Shown here in pieces: positions 22,346 to 34,500 of a stretch of 64,000 nucleotides of DNA. Positions within the stretch are counted from its first letter, which is position 1. Each line of letters begins with the position of its first letter. Source of the DNA: Lithospermum erythrorhizon (taxonomy: Eukaryota > Streptophyta > Magnoliopsida > Boraginales > Boraginaceae); assembly GCA_019722365.1 (NCBI GenBank), contig JADFUC010001753.1:1-64000 (forward strand), in the 5' to 3' direction. A model generated the notes under the pieces. The model saw nothing but the letters and a program-made list of their open reading frames with translations, was not told where the DNA came from and searched no databases. The position numbers and the translations under genes were made by a program.

Positions 22346-25300
22346 TATAACGACATAGGGTGGGTACGCGAGTTGGGACGTCATCAGCGCGAGCAATCCA
22401 GTCGCCAAGCGATGGATAACGATAAAAAATGAGAAACCCCGTTTAGCGTGATAATAAAAACCATCCTTTCGTCCGTGGTGAACTAATCAACGCTCTGACA
22501 AGCGAAAAGTAATAATATAATCTGACGTCAAACAATGGGTTTTTACAACTTCGAGGCAACGATAATATATTACGTCAGCAAAAACTTCAAAGAAGATAAA
22601 AGTATATTTGTTGGTCTTGGCTTACATATCGCCACCTCCGCAGATGCAGCATTTACTCGGCAGTCATCTGGTAAACCCATGACAACAGGCATAGCCGCGC
22701 CCGTAGGGAAAAATAGAGAATTAAATTTGGGAAGGCTGGTGAATCTAATCTCATGGAAGTTAAACGGCTGCACTGCAAGCAAGGATAATCTGAGTTCGCT
22801 ACGCATTTAAAAAGGTATATCGCCGAGGGATTTATATTATCTTCTAAGCGCTTAAATAAATATTTCACTTAATAGCTTTTACATATGTTTTGATAAATGA
22901 CGCGTGACAACTTACTCGCGTCTTGTCACTTGAGAGATATCTCTTTATTTGTTATCTTTCACAGTATAAATTAATTCCCGATATAATATACAACTCGAAG
23001 CATTACCATGACTGATATTTCACTGACTCGACCAATTATCTTAGTTAACAAGTAGTAGTCGATTATAGTCATCTGTGCTCACATGACGTCTGAATGTTTA
23101 TCATGGAAGCATAAATCGTTTATTATCTTGTCTGACTAAGCTTAGCGATATATCTTAATCAAGATAACTTAGAAATTAGGAATTATCTCACCAAATTCTT
23201 CATTTAGTCTACGGAACTTATTCATTTCCAGTAGACATCAACGTGGTAGTTGAATGTGCTTATATCTTTAACACGTTTGAATCGACTTCCCTTTATATGT
23301 CTAACGATATCATGGCGTAAATACATAGGTTAGCGTAGACGTCGGGTTATAATTTTTATACACAATGCCTCGTTCAAAGTTATCCTCGATACATTGACAG
23401 TTTAACTTTTTAATCTTAAAGGATGTATAGCGATTAATCTGACCTACGGATCCTGAGAAAATAAAGTAATATTATGAATAATCAATAGAAGCACAATTGA
23501 CGTAATTTCATCAGAAATGACACTCTAGTATGTCAGTATGATATATCAACAACCAATAAATGAGTCATAAAAGCAGGATACAAATACAACGCTATAGAAA
23601 ATTTAACGACATGTCGAGATATAATACAAAGGTCTCAGTAAAAGTAGCATGCCCAAATAAAATCACGGAGACTCGACAACGATTATAAAATACAGTAAAT
23701 TAAGCGAAATACATCCTACCGTATCTCCTGTTATACCAACTTTCTGTCTTGGCATTATGCTCGATCAGATCTACACAACGGGGAATGGACCCGATAAGCT
23801 AAAAACACACGCTCTTTATCACCAGAAGTATAAGACTGACCCATATTATCTGTAGTATAAAAGTATGTGAGCAATCTTGTACTGACAAAGTGATCATAGA
23901 AGTCGTACATTTCTTATCTTAGAAGTATAAGGCCAAACCCTTATACACTATGTATAAGGCCACGCGATAATCTGTGACAAAGTGATCGCAAGACTCGTAC
24001 ATTTCTTATACCGAGAGTATAAGGCCAAAGCTAACGCTTATCGCTAAGTATAGAATCCCCGCGCGACAATACCTTGACAAAGTGATCATAGAGACTCGTA
24101 CACTCATGCGGTATAAGGCCATGTATCTGCTTTAAGTATAAAAGTAGCGTAAACAAATGCACACAAAAGTGATCATAAAGTCATGCCGCTCTTATACGAG
24201 GAAGTATAAGGCCGATAGCGTGACATGTATCTTTAGGAAGGAGAGTCGCTGTACAATCATACATTATAGAGATTAAATATCTCACCATCTCGTCGCGCCA
24301 AGTCACGCTCGCTCCAACAAACACCTCCTAGCAGTGACTACTCTGCTCCCAAAATATCGAGGCCTTGTTAAAACGTCACCATGATTATAAATGAATGTGA
24401 TAAAAATGATGCAGCTAGAAATCTGAAAGTGCAAAATAATGCGCCATCGAGGAATCACCAAGCAAGGCCTTAAAAATCATAAATGCCGGGAAGGCCACGT
24501 AAATCAAGAAACACAAGTTGAGAGTTCGACTATTACTTATAAATGCGAATCTTGACATGCAGAAATACAATCAATAATGTCATGCTCGTAGAATTTCGCT
24601 GAATGAATCGCATGTCGTGGAAACTGATGACATGTATACTATTCGCATAATCATACCCTGATGACATGTTTCTGCCAATTTAAAGAAGTAAGTCGTAATA
24701 TAGAACCGTGAGATAAGTACTAAAATATAACTTAGAGATAAATGCTAGCGTAATATAGCGCCGTGAGATAAGTACTCGCAGTTATGATAAAAGCGTCTTG
24801 TCTGTCGATCAAAATTCACTCCCAGCGTTAAGCGTCTAATCAAAACAAAATTACAATTACTACCATGACAATTTTAACCCGTATCTTAATTAAATTCTTG
24901 CCCTTTTCAGCCCATTTTAGTTACAAATTAATAACTTAAATATAGATTGCTAATTATGTTCAAAAATTTATTAAAATGTAATTTCAAATTGTCATTAAAT
25001 CCAGCAATTAATTAACACATGCATGAAAGAAATCTTAACATTTTGACCATTCAATCGGCCAAATATATCGGCTTTCATGTCAATAATTTCTAACGTATCA
25101 AATCCCAAGCCCGTTTCTTCTTTCAATCTGACAAACAAATTTCAACGTATATTCCTCCGACAACATAAATCATAATATAAGCGCCAAGCAATCGCTGATA
25201 AAAGGTCAAATACTTGTATTTATACTTTCTCAATGACATTTTAGGAAAAAGTCAACCCAAAGTAAACTCAAAAGTCAACTCATTTATCTTAGCAACTTTT

Positions 25301-26034
25301 CTGCATCGATTTAGTATAAATAACATCTTATAATCTAAGCACAGATAATAATTATAGCAATAATAACCCGCAAAATTAAAAGAAGACAATTAAATTCTAA
25401 AAGGTCAAGCTCACAAACTACCCATAATTACTGCAAATCAAGCTTAACTGACTAAAAACAGTAATTTAAAAGCCCAAAGATAGATTATAACGATAAAATT
25501 CAAAATACAAAAAGTCAACTCGGCTTGAAAACTCACGAAATACTCAAAAAGATCCGACCTTGTTTACTTTGAATGAAGAGGATGATGAGGAAACTCTCAG
25601 AAAGAAATTTGAGGTCAAGCTTGCCGAGATGGAGGAGAAATGAAGAAAAAATCACGGGGGAGGTGAAGTCGCGTCTGCCGAGAGGAAGGGGAGAAGATGA
25701 TGGGTTTTGGGCCTTGGGTTGGTTTATGGACTAATAAGGTTGTGATAGTTTTATGTGGTAAAGCTGCGTCGTTTTAATTGATCGATCTTACTTGTTTTCA
25801 AGCATACCGGCGACTAGCTTGAGCATTAACATTTTTACGCCTGGTATATTACGACCCAACTAATATAATTACGCTCGATTACAACTTTAAAATTCTAAAT
25901 CACAGAAATGTCTTCTGGCAAGCCCAGATTCGTTTGTATTTCAGCTATTCAAGCTTGAAATATTTGATTTCTCCTCGAAATAATCCACGAGCTAGTATCT
26001 TATTACGGTAATATTAGTATGGAGCGGGTTATTA
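22346..26034 (-). mobile_element. 3' LTR of gypsy element A
   Basis: It matches 27946-31412 along its whole length. On plus it starts TATAACGAC (a mutated TGTAACGAC, as in C) and ends GGAGCGGGTTATTA, the complement of TAATAACCCGCTCC. A polypurine-like ATAAGGCGATT lies just outside at 26035-26045 on minus. Read on minus it has a leader-like zone near 25590-25700, a GGTCGGATCTTTTTGAG block (25534-25565), several GTTGACTTT motifs, and a hairpin-bearing tandem array at 23800-24235. About 3.69 kb, it is one of the longest LTRs here. Confidence 0.8.
23800..24235. repeat. Hairpin-bearing tandem array in LTR A (left copy, 4 units)
   Basis: ACAAAGTGATCAT-like blocks begin at 23885, 23977, 24077 and 24163, spaced 92, 100 and 86 bp. 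Each unit also carries GTATAAGGCC and, in most units, an inverted repeat CTTATAC-loop-GTATAAG. Perfect 7-bp stems are visible at 24005-24023 (5-base loop) and 24191-24210 (6-base loop). The right LTR has three blocks, so copy number differs between the two LTRs. Confidence 0.8.
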
Positions 26035-27790
26035 AATCGCCTTATAAAATTTAAATGCATAAAATTTCACCAGCTTCGCGCTTGTTGCGTAGCTCCCCGT
26101 TGATCTGCGTATCCAATAATAAGTATCACGTTTATTTTAGATAGTCCGTCCACGTTTTACCGCTCTGACTTCGCTTCGCGCTTTTATCTACTTTCAATAT
26201 ATTGCGATCCTAAATACTTACTAAGACTCGCAACCATGACATCTAAATTCGCTTTCTCCTTGCGTTGGTTAACAATTTCACCTTGAATCCAACGACTAAC
26301 GTTAAGCTTGTTGATTTATGTCATATAGCTTTTATATCGCCACTTTGAGAAATGCTTATGGTTTTATTCGGCATTACAGATTTGCGTAACAACGCACCTA
26401 ATTTAATCTTATCGGCACATCACGCTTGAGTCCTCTGCATAATACCCCAATCGTAACCTTTAATGAAACTTACATTCAACTCGCCCCGATCCGATCAACA
26501 TTATCGATTCTGAGGCTCTCCCTTGAGGTTTATAACTCCATAAGTCACTCTTTGTTTAATTACCAAAATTTATTATAAATTCAGTTTATTCGGCTATGAA
26601 ACCGTTATTAAAATGTATTATAACTTTGTCTTCTTGAATGCATTTATCAACCCATCGCTAAAATATTCTACCTCGACCCCAATCGCGATCTCTTTATCAT
26701 TCACGAGAAGTTAAACTTCCATTTTTTCATCTTATTACGGCTGATTTACTCGCTTCTCACATCTACCGATACATGTTCATGATAGAGAGCAAAGTATTAT
26801 TTATTATTTTCCATGATATTATTAATCACGATTACTCACAGTATCTGAGACTAAATCTTTATTTTTTTAAAGATCGCGTAAATACGCCACGATCGAATCG
26901 CAACCAGCAGAAATACGTGTCACCAAAATCTTCCTGACTAACCTTTTAATACCCATGAGGATTCGCTGATTGCGCGACTTATCAACAACTTCAAATTCCC
27001 TTTAAGGGAATCCACTTTTTAATAAACTTAGATATAATGCATCTATAAAGTAGAGATTCTAAACGTATTAAATGTCACAAATCTCACCAAAGTTTCAACC
27101 CAGGCTTACGTCCTCAAAGGAATAATAATTCTGTCACAAAAGATAAAGCTCGGCTCGACCACTTAGAACTCTTTACTTAAGCATTATTAACGGATGAACT
27201 CAAAACTCTTTTTCTTATTCGACTCGATTTGTATCCACACGCATTTACCGTTGATCAAACGCCGTTTCGTTTAAGCATAATCATGTCTTATTTAACCGGT
27301 ATCTTACTTATAAACATTGATATTCTTCTGATTCAACCTCGGTATATCATTGTATTTAATTATCTGACCCGTCCTAAATTTTACCTCATGTAAAGTGCCA
27401 TTGTCGACTTTCTGGCGTATTCTTAAGACAACTTCCCAATATACTTCTCCCAAAATATCTCCTTAATATTTCCGATATGATACATTAAATATTACAATAT
27501 GCGTATGCTTTGTTTGATATAACCCGTACGTATACATAACAACCCGTCGTCTTTGATCTCGTATTATACCCAGTTGCGATACCGACATATAAATATCGCT
27601 CAGCGTGCGTGATATAAGCATAAAGCAGTTCCACGCGTCTAAATGGTATAAGACATGCGATCAGTGCTTGCCAAGAACACAAAATTCCAAGTGATGCCCA
27701 GACCATGCGCGAGTCGAAATCTTAGTGGCGTCACCGGCGATCAGCAGCATTCGAAAAAGAAATGGTACAGCAGGAGAGCATTTCGCGCGG
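26035..27790 (-). pseudogene. Short internal region of element A, no pol motif recognised
   Basis: Only about 1.9 kb separates the two LTRs, less than half of a normal gypsy gag-pol. I looked on minus for the zinc knuckle, the reverse transcriptase motif, RNase H end and integrase and found none that I could defend. The left edge carries GAAATTTTATG-like sequence, as before the polypurine tract in the other elements. Either A is a deleted or non-autonomous element, or the coding sequence has decayed beyond recognition. Confidence 0.45.
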
Positions 27791-27940
27791 CAACATAATG
27801 CGAAGCGCAGGCACGTAGCCACGCGAAGACACGAGGGAACATAAGCACAGGCACATATGCCTTTGAAGACACGAGAGCATAAAAGCGCAGGCACGCATGG
27901 ATGTGAGGCAGCAGAAGGCACGTAAACACAGGCTCGTGCC
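27791..27940. repeat. Four-copy ~40-bp tandem repeat beside the primer site of A
   Basis: CAGGCAC-type cores start at 27808, 27848, 27888 and 27929, spaced 40, 40 and 41 bp. Units read roughly CGAAGACACGAG...CATAAGCACAGGCACATATG. The last unit runs into the primer binding site. On minus the array forms a cysteine-rich open frame (27661-27990), which I regard as a by-product of the repeat. Confidence 0.85.
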
Positions 27941-27945
27941 AAAAT
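27926..27945 (-). promoter_or_regulatory. Primer binding site of element A
   Basis: On minus, ATTTTGGCACGAGCCTGTGT directly follows the end of the 5' LTR (TG at 27946 on plus). It is a degenerate tRNA-iMet site (TGGTATCAGAGCC) and resembles the sites of D and B. It fixes the minus orientation of A. Confidence 0.55.
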
Positions 27946-30900
27946 TGTATTAGCGCTTGCATTTTTTGAGTTGGAATAGTCGCTGAACAATCAGTGGCCC
28001 GGCAGTGGATAGCGATAAAATGACGTTTAACATGATAATAAAATGTCTGGCTAAATCAGATTGAAGCCCAATATTATTCTGACAGTGAAAGTAATAATAT
28101 AAATCTGACGTCAAGCGATAGGTTTCTGACTCGAGACAACAATAATATATACGTCTGACAAAAACTCCAAAGAAGACAAAAGTATGACTATTGAAGTGCT
28201 TGAAGCCACCGTCGCCACCTCGGGTATGCGGTACTCGTGAGTATCTGGGTCATCCCATGACAACCTAGGCATAAAATGCAGCGTAGGAAAATAGGGAGTT
28301 AAGCTAGGAATTTGAGTGAATCTGAAATATAAATAGAAGTTAACCGCGCACCTACAAACAAGAATAGTTGAGTCCATACCTATTTAAAATTTATATACCT
28401 CGAGAATTATATTCTATCTCTTCTTCATGATATAAATCTTTTAACCAATGAACTTCATTAACGATAAGCACTTGTGGCGTCGTATTTCTTTCACGATGCC
28501 TTGTCCTTGAGATATCTCTGTATTTGTTATCTTTCGAGTATGAAATTTAATTTCGGAGTATAATATACAACTCAAGCATTACCGCCTTTCGACATTTCAT
28601 ACGACTTCGACGATTATCTTTGGATTACTTTTTGAAAGTGTTACTCCGATTATAGTCATCTGTATATGACATCTGAATGTCTATCGTAGAAGCATAAAAT
28701 GGTTTTATTATGCTTGTACAAGCTGAGAAGCGTATATAGTCAAGATAACTTAGAATGCGAATTATCTACTTAGATTCTTCATTTAGTCTCACGGAACTTA
28801 TTAACATGATAGGTATCGGCGTAATTAGTTCGTCGTAATTTATATCTTAGCTGCGTTTGAATCCAGCTTTCCCATTTATATAAAAATATCATCGAAGATC
28901 GTATAGGTTAACATGAAAGTCGGGTTATAATTTTATACCTAATGCCCTCGTTCAAAGTAACTTTTAATGCTTAAGGATGTATAACGATTAATCTCGTACA
29001 GGATCATGAGAAAATCGATAATATTGTCAATAATCAACGAAACCTAATTAGAGCATAATTTATTGACGCGTCTAGTATAATCGTGATATCGCTTAACCAA
29101 TAAATGAGTCATAAAGCAGATCATACAACGCTAGAAAATTTAAACAACGTGTCGAAGATATAATACAAAGTCTCGATAAAAGCCCAGCGCATGCTTGAAA
29201 TAAAACCACGAGGGGGCACAAATGACGATTATAAATCTGAGTCGTAATGAAATGTCTACCGTATCACCATGGCCTCTGCGGCGCCAATGCCGCGTATGCC
29301 GATCGATGCGCCGGAATGGACGATCGCTAATAAACACCGCTCTTATACGAAGTATAAAATAACCAGCGCTTTCTCTGGTAGTATAAGGCCCGACAATTCA
29401 GCGCGTGAAGTGATCATAGAGTCGTACGACTCTTATGCAGTATAAGGCCAAACGTATTTCTCACGCTAAAGTATAAAGACCACGCGATGTCTTGTATGTA
29501 AGTGATCATAGGGGCTTCATCTGACTCTTTATCTGCAGAAGTATAGGCGAGAAGCATGACTGCCTCTGTGAAATTATAAGGCCCCTTGTGGAGCACAATG
29601 AACATAGAAGTGATCATAAATGGTCATACTTGTTCTTATAAGTAGTATAAAATTTGTAAAATCCACACACGTATCACTTGAGGAAGGAAGTCGCTGTATA
29701 ATCGTCCAGTAGCAAATTGTATCCACAATACTGAGAGTCACACCGAAGTCAAGCATAACTCCAGCGAGCACACCATGACATTTATTTCACTACACTCCCA
29801 GAACAATATCGAGGCGCGCCCAGCTAAAAGCGTCTAAAGCGGCGTATGATCGGAAGTCTTGAAATAATGTGAGAAATCTAAAAGTGTAATGAGGCCATAA
29901 ATCGAGAGAGATGCCGAAATAGAATACAGGAAATCATAAATGCAAGCAAGGCCACAAAAATCAAGAAACTTAAGTTGAGTTATTTATTCTTAACTTCATT
30001 ACAAATCTTCAGCGCCACGAGAAATACAATCATAATCGTATAAATTGTTCCTTGAATAGATACGCATGTCCTTAGAACAACGACATGTACTATTCTCAAT
30101 ATAATCATCTGCTTGATAGCTGTTTGACGATTTAAAATGAAATGCGTAATATAGCCCGTGAGATAGAAATGCTAAGCAGTTATGATAAGAAAGCGTCACA
30201 AATCCCAATCGTCAAAGTGCCTTTCCGTTCGCGTCTAATCAAAACACCGAAATTACAAATTCTTACTGTGACAATTTCAACGTACATAATTAAATTGCTT
30301 TACTTTTGACATTTTAGTTACAAATTAATAACTTAAATATAGATTGCTAATTATGTTCAAAGACTATTAAAATGGCCAATTTCGACAATCACTTCATCCC
30401 ATGGTAATTGACACGCCCAACAAAATCTTAACGTTTCGGCCGATTCGATCAACCCGATATGTCGACTTTTCCAACTAATGAACCCGTTTCCTATGACCTC
30501 AGTCCAAGCCGTTTGCTACTAAAATCTAATAAACAAATTTCAACATATATTCTCCGACAAACTGCCAAATCATAATATTATCAAGCAATCGCGATAAAGA
30601 TTCGATAACGTATTTATACTCTGACAACATTTTTTTAGGACAAATTGACGAAAGTCAACTCAAAGTCGCTTTCGGCTATACGACTCTTTATGCAAAATCG
30701 ATTATTATAAATCTCTATCTTTATGTCTAGCTTCAGATAATAATTATAATGATAATAACCCACAAAGTCAATCAACTAAATTTCTAAAAGTCAACGTCCA
30801 CTAGACACCAATTCTTTCATCAAAACGCTTGACTCAAAAACAGCTAATCTAAAGCCCAAAATCGATTATAGCGATAAAATTGAAAATACAAAAGTCTACT

Positions 30901-31412
30901 TTCGGCCAAGAAAGTCACGAAATACTCAAAGATCCGACCTTTTGCATGAATCGAAGATGATGATGAGGAAACTTCTCGAAATTTGAGGTCGAAAACTGCG
31001 AGATGGAGGAAATCGAAAAAAAAATCAAAGGGCGGGGAGGTGAAGTCGCGTGCTTAAGTGGGAGGGGAAGAAGAAGATGGGTTTGGCCTTGGGTTGGTTA
31101 TGGACTTAATGGGTTGGCCCAAATAGTTTTTATGTGGTAAATCCGATCATTTTAATTCGATGCTTCTCGTTTAAGCTTTATACCGACGGTAGCAGCATTA
31201 ACATTTAAATCAGAATTATATTGCCAACCAACTAATATAATTGCAACAAATTACAACTTTAAAATTCTAAATCACAGAAATGTACTACCTGACCCGACCC
31301 GATTCGTTGTATTTTCAATTATTCAATTGTAAAAATTTTGATTTCTCACCGAAATAATTCAGAAATTTCTTAATTATCTTATTAAGGTAATATTAGTGCG
31401 GAGCGGGTTATT
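27946..31412 (-). mobile_element. 5' LTR of gypsy element A
   Basis: It is the partner of 22346-26034, about 3.47 kb. Shared landmarks include AATAATATA-TCTGACGTCAA (28090), the GTGATCATA array (29340-29650), TTAATAACTTAAATATAGATTG (30325), the GATCCGACCTT block (30930) and the end TAATATTAGTGCGGAGCGGG. Element promoter and leader should lie on minus around 30950-31150, where a pyrimidine-rich leader and GAGATGGAGGAAATCGAAAA-type sequence occur. Divergence from the partner is high, with many small indels. Confidence 0.8.
29340..29650. repeat. Hairpin-bearing tandem array in LTR A (right copy, 3 units)
   Basis: AGTGATCATA starts at 29409, 29500 and 29609 (spacing 91 and 109). GTATAAGGCC-like segments sit between. 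CTTATACGAAGTATAA at 29342-29357 is a 6-bp stem with a 3-base loop. Confidence 0.75.
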
Positions 31413-32030
31413 CTGGTAGAGATGACTTCGTACTAGATTTCTTAACTCGCCGTTAATTGTCGATCTTGTGCTTTAGTCTTTTGTTCCACAGCTTATCTTT
31501 TGATTTTAGATTTGTTACATAAGTGCATTTGACACGTATTCAAATTTGATGGCGTCACTTTAACATAATAAAAGGCAGTGATAAGATGATCATACTTATT
31601 AAGCGGCGAGTTCGGCCTATATGAGACCTTGTCTCTTGTCCACCATTCAGCACATCCCAAATTTTTGCAAATCTAAAATTTTATTATCGCATTGAGATGA
31701 TCGTTAAGTAGTGATGCGCTTCCTCGAACGAGCAGATTGCTTAACAACCATTGTACAAACGATTTTCAATCTTTCTTCATGCTCTTTGCCCTCTGAGCTT
31801 CTTTGAGTTTTTGAGCGTCATCTCGCCCCAATGATTAGTCTTGATGTCATGCTTGAAATCTGATCGTATTGTCCAGCATGCCGACCTGTTTTCTTCTTCC
31901 GTTCTTCATCCGTTGTTGGAGTTTCTTCTCGATCTGACGTCAGCTCACTGTTGATTGACGCGTCCCGACCTCCTTGTTGCGTCGAAGTTATTGGTTCCAT
32001 TGAATTTCTCCACTTGAACTTCATGATTGC
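31413..32030 (-). pseudogene. Copia gag remnant (5' half of the element split by A)
   Basis: A minus-strand frame opens with ATG at 32024 (MKFKWRN). One base out of frame, nearby sequence reads VEKFNGTNNF, matching the conserved start of copia gag (FEVEKFNG-NF-LW). Further on are EETPTTDEE, a SSMTSRLIIGA segment and a KSARSRKR stretch with shifts between them, in the order expected of the UBN2-type gag. Gag forms the virus-like particle. The zinc knuckle that should follow is found at 22220-22340, on the other side of element A. Frameshifts make it non-functional. Confidence 0.65.
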
Positions 32031-32115
32031 TCAATCATTACGATCATAATGGGGAACAAATGCAAGAATGGTTAGAAGCATGAAAGGCGATAAAGCTAAG
32101 CGATAATAGGCAATA

Positions 32116-32405
32116 TGACACTTAAGCGATGAAATGGGCCAGCGAGAATTTGGCGTGGTTTCACAGGATTACGCTACAGAGTAGTCCACGGAGAAAGAAA
32201 TATTATTATTAAATAGTTAAGGAATTCTGATAGTGAATACGGCTCAAAGAATAGAGAGTCGTTTATTTATATAAGCTTCCAGCTAGCTATTGATACGAAA
32301 AGTATCGCAACACTAAAACCACATTTATAAGTCCCCAAGTATGAATCTAACTACAAAATTTTTGATGTGATAGCGCTCTAAAATATCTAAACATATATTT
32401 CAACA
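32116..32405 (-). mobile_element. 5' LTR of the copia element
   Basis: On minus it starts TGTTGAAATATATG (32405) and contains a TATA-like CTTATATAAATAAACG (about 32262-32278). It ends near TGTCA (32116), giving about 290 bp, a normal copia LTR size. The gag start lies about 90 bp further. A weak primer-site-like stretch (TGCCTATTATCGC) is next to the end. The start coincides with the point where the MYB exon stops, so the LTR sits in that exon. No second copy of this LTR was found in the window. Confidence 0.6.
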
Positions 32406-34500
32406 ATTATTATCTTCTTCTGAATTTGGGTTATTATTATTAGTTGTGGAATAAGAAGAAGAAATATTTGTTTCTTTGTTAAGGGTTTATAATTAACAGG
32501 GTCCAATTCCCACATTTGACTTAAGTTTCTTCTTGATGTGTGTATTCCAATAATTTTTTTATTTCGTCGTCTGTCCTTCCTGGCAATTTAGCTCGATCTT
32601 AGACCATCTGCTAAGATAAAAGTATATAATTAATAAATATTTTATCAATGAAATCATAAAAAAATTAAATTATGATATACACATATTATTGGACTAGCTA
32701 GCTAGATGCTTGAAAATGAAGCTAAACTCTCTTATATTAAATACTATTTCAGATTCTCTTTCATTGTCTTCTGCTTATTTGTATATAGATTAAGAAAATA
32801 AAAAAGTAGTCAAAAAATACAGTGAAAATATAAAATGACAATTAATTGGAACTATATTATTGGTTAGTTGATAATTTAATAGAAGAAGTAGATAAAAGTA
32901 TATTAAAAATATTAGAATTATAATTTTTTATCTTTAGAAAGAAAACAGTAATTTGAAGCAAAGAAAAAATTAATCAAAATACAAGTAAAAAAGAATAAAT
33001 GGAGTACCAATTTGTTGTCTGCATGCCAAATTGGAAAATAATAAGGGTGTGTTCTTTAAGTTTCCTTTCAATAAACAGATTATACTTAGCTCTTTTATTA
33101 GTTTACTATAAAGTGATTATATATAAAATTAGATAATAATATAGCATTCATGAGTAGAAATGATAACCTAGCACTCTTTTATGATATACACCTTTAACAT
33201 AATTCCCTTTTTCCTGACTTTATTTGTTGGTTCTTTCATTTCTTGTGTATGTAATATGTTTGAGTTTTACGGATTAAAATAATAATTATAAAAAATCGTG
33301 TCGAAATTAATATGTTAGGTTTCACAGTTAAAATAATAATTATAAAAATAAATAGCAAGGGAATTTTACGAATATAATAAAAACAATAACATATTGAGTG
33401 TATGCATTTCGTCGAGGGATTTGCGTGGAATAAATATGAGAGACTAGAGCAATCAATGCGGTTAATACTTAAAAATAGTCGCGTCAGCGTATGAGCGAGC
33501 ATAAATTAGAACTTTCTTAAGAAACTCTTTAAAATGATAAGCTATACTTGAGGAGTTGGATGTGAAATTCGATAGATTTTACCACCTCTTCTTTCATTAA
33601 AGGGAGAGAAAAGATGAAATTACCGAGCTTGGTGGAAGAGGTGGTCTGAGTTTTAAATACCACGAAGAAGCCATTTATATAAGGAACGAAATTCTTTTAG
33701 GGGCTTTGAGGTTGTGGTGGCTGGCAACCCATAAGAAAGTGCAGAATATTAGAGTTCCAATATAAAAAGCTTCTCTTCTTTTTTCTTAGTTAGTGACTAT
33801 GAGTAGGTTTGGGTATTCTAGAATCTTACTGGGTCTTTATCACTTTTAAAAATAAAAGCTAGTTAAGGTGGTGGGTGGGAATGTGCAGCCAATTGCCATA
33901 AAGGAAAGTTAAAGACCAGCCATGCTTGATTCTTAAGTCGTCATGGCAATGTCAATCGAGTTAATCTTAATATATTAATTGTGTAACAATTAACATATAT
34001 CAACTGTATTAAATATAAATAATCGGTTTATGCAATCCCAATTATTCAACGGATACATATTTATAAAATATAACATCTTATATTTCTAACATAATAATCA
34101 TAATATGGCCCAAGAAGGAGCATACTGTATTCAAAAGGTAATACAGATAACAGTATTTTTTTTTTGATCCGTTATACAGATAACAGTATGAAATTACTAA
34201 GTCATTCACGAATTTGCAATTCGTTTAACTCCATATTTAACGAGATCAAATCATGTTCTTGAATAATTATTTAAAGCTTAAAATGGTTTTTAATTTTTTT
34301 TGATAAATAAGCAATATATTAAAATGATTTTTAAATAGTTTCTTGATCAATATCAGCGGCGGAACCAACAAGACTAATAGACAATATGATAAACTACCCG
34401 GGAGTTCAAAACATTTAGGATTTCAAAATTAATATAATAATCAAGAAAATAATTTAAGATAAGATTGTGTTTAAGAGTTAAATTTTCATGGGCTTTAGTT

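Noticed and set aside
23800..24235. CRISPR-like array
   Set aside because: Units are contiguous degenerate tandem repeats without unique spacers, in a plant LTR.
27661..27990. Cysteine-rich small protein on minus
   Set aside because: The open frame is a by-product of the 40-bp tandem repeat and crosses the LTR boundary.
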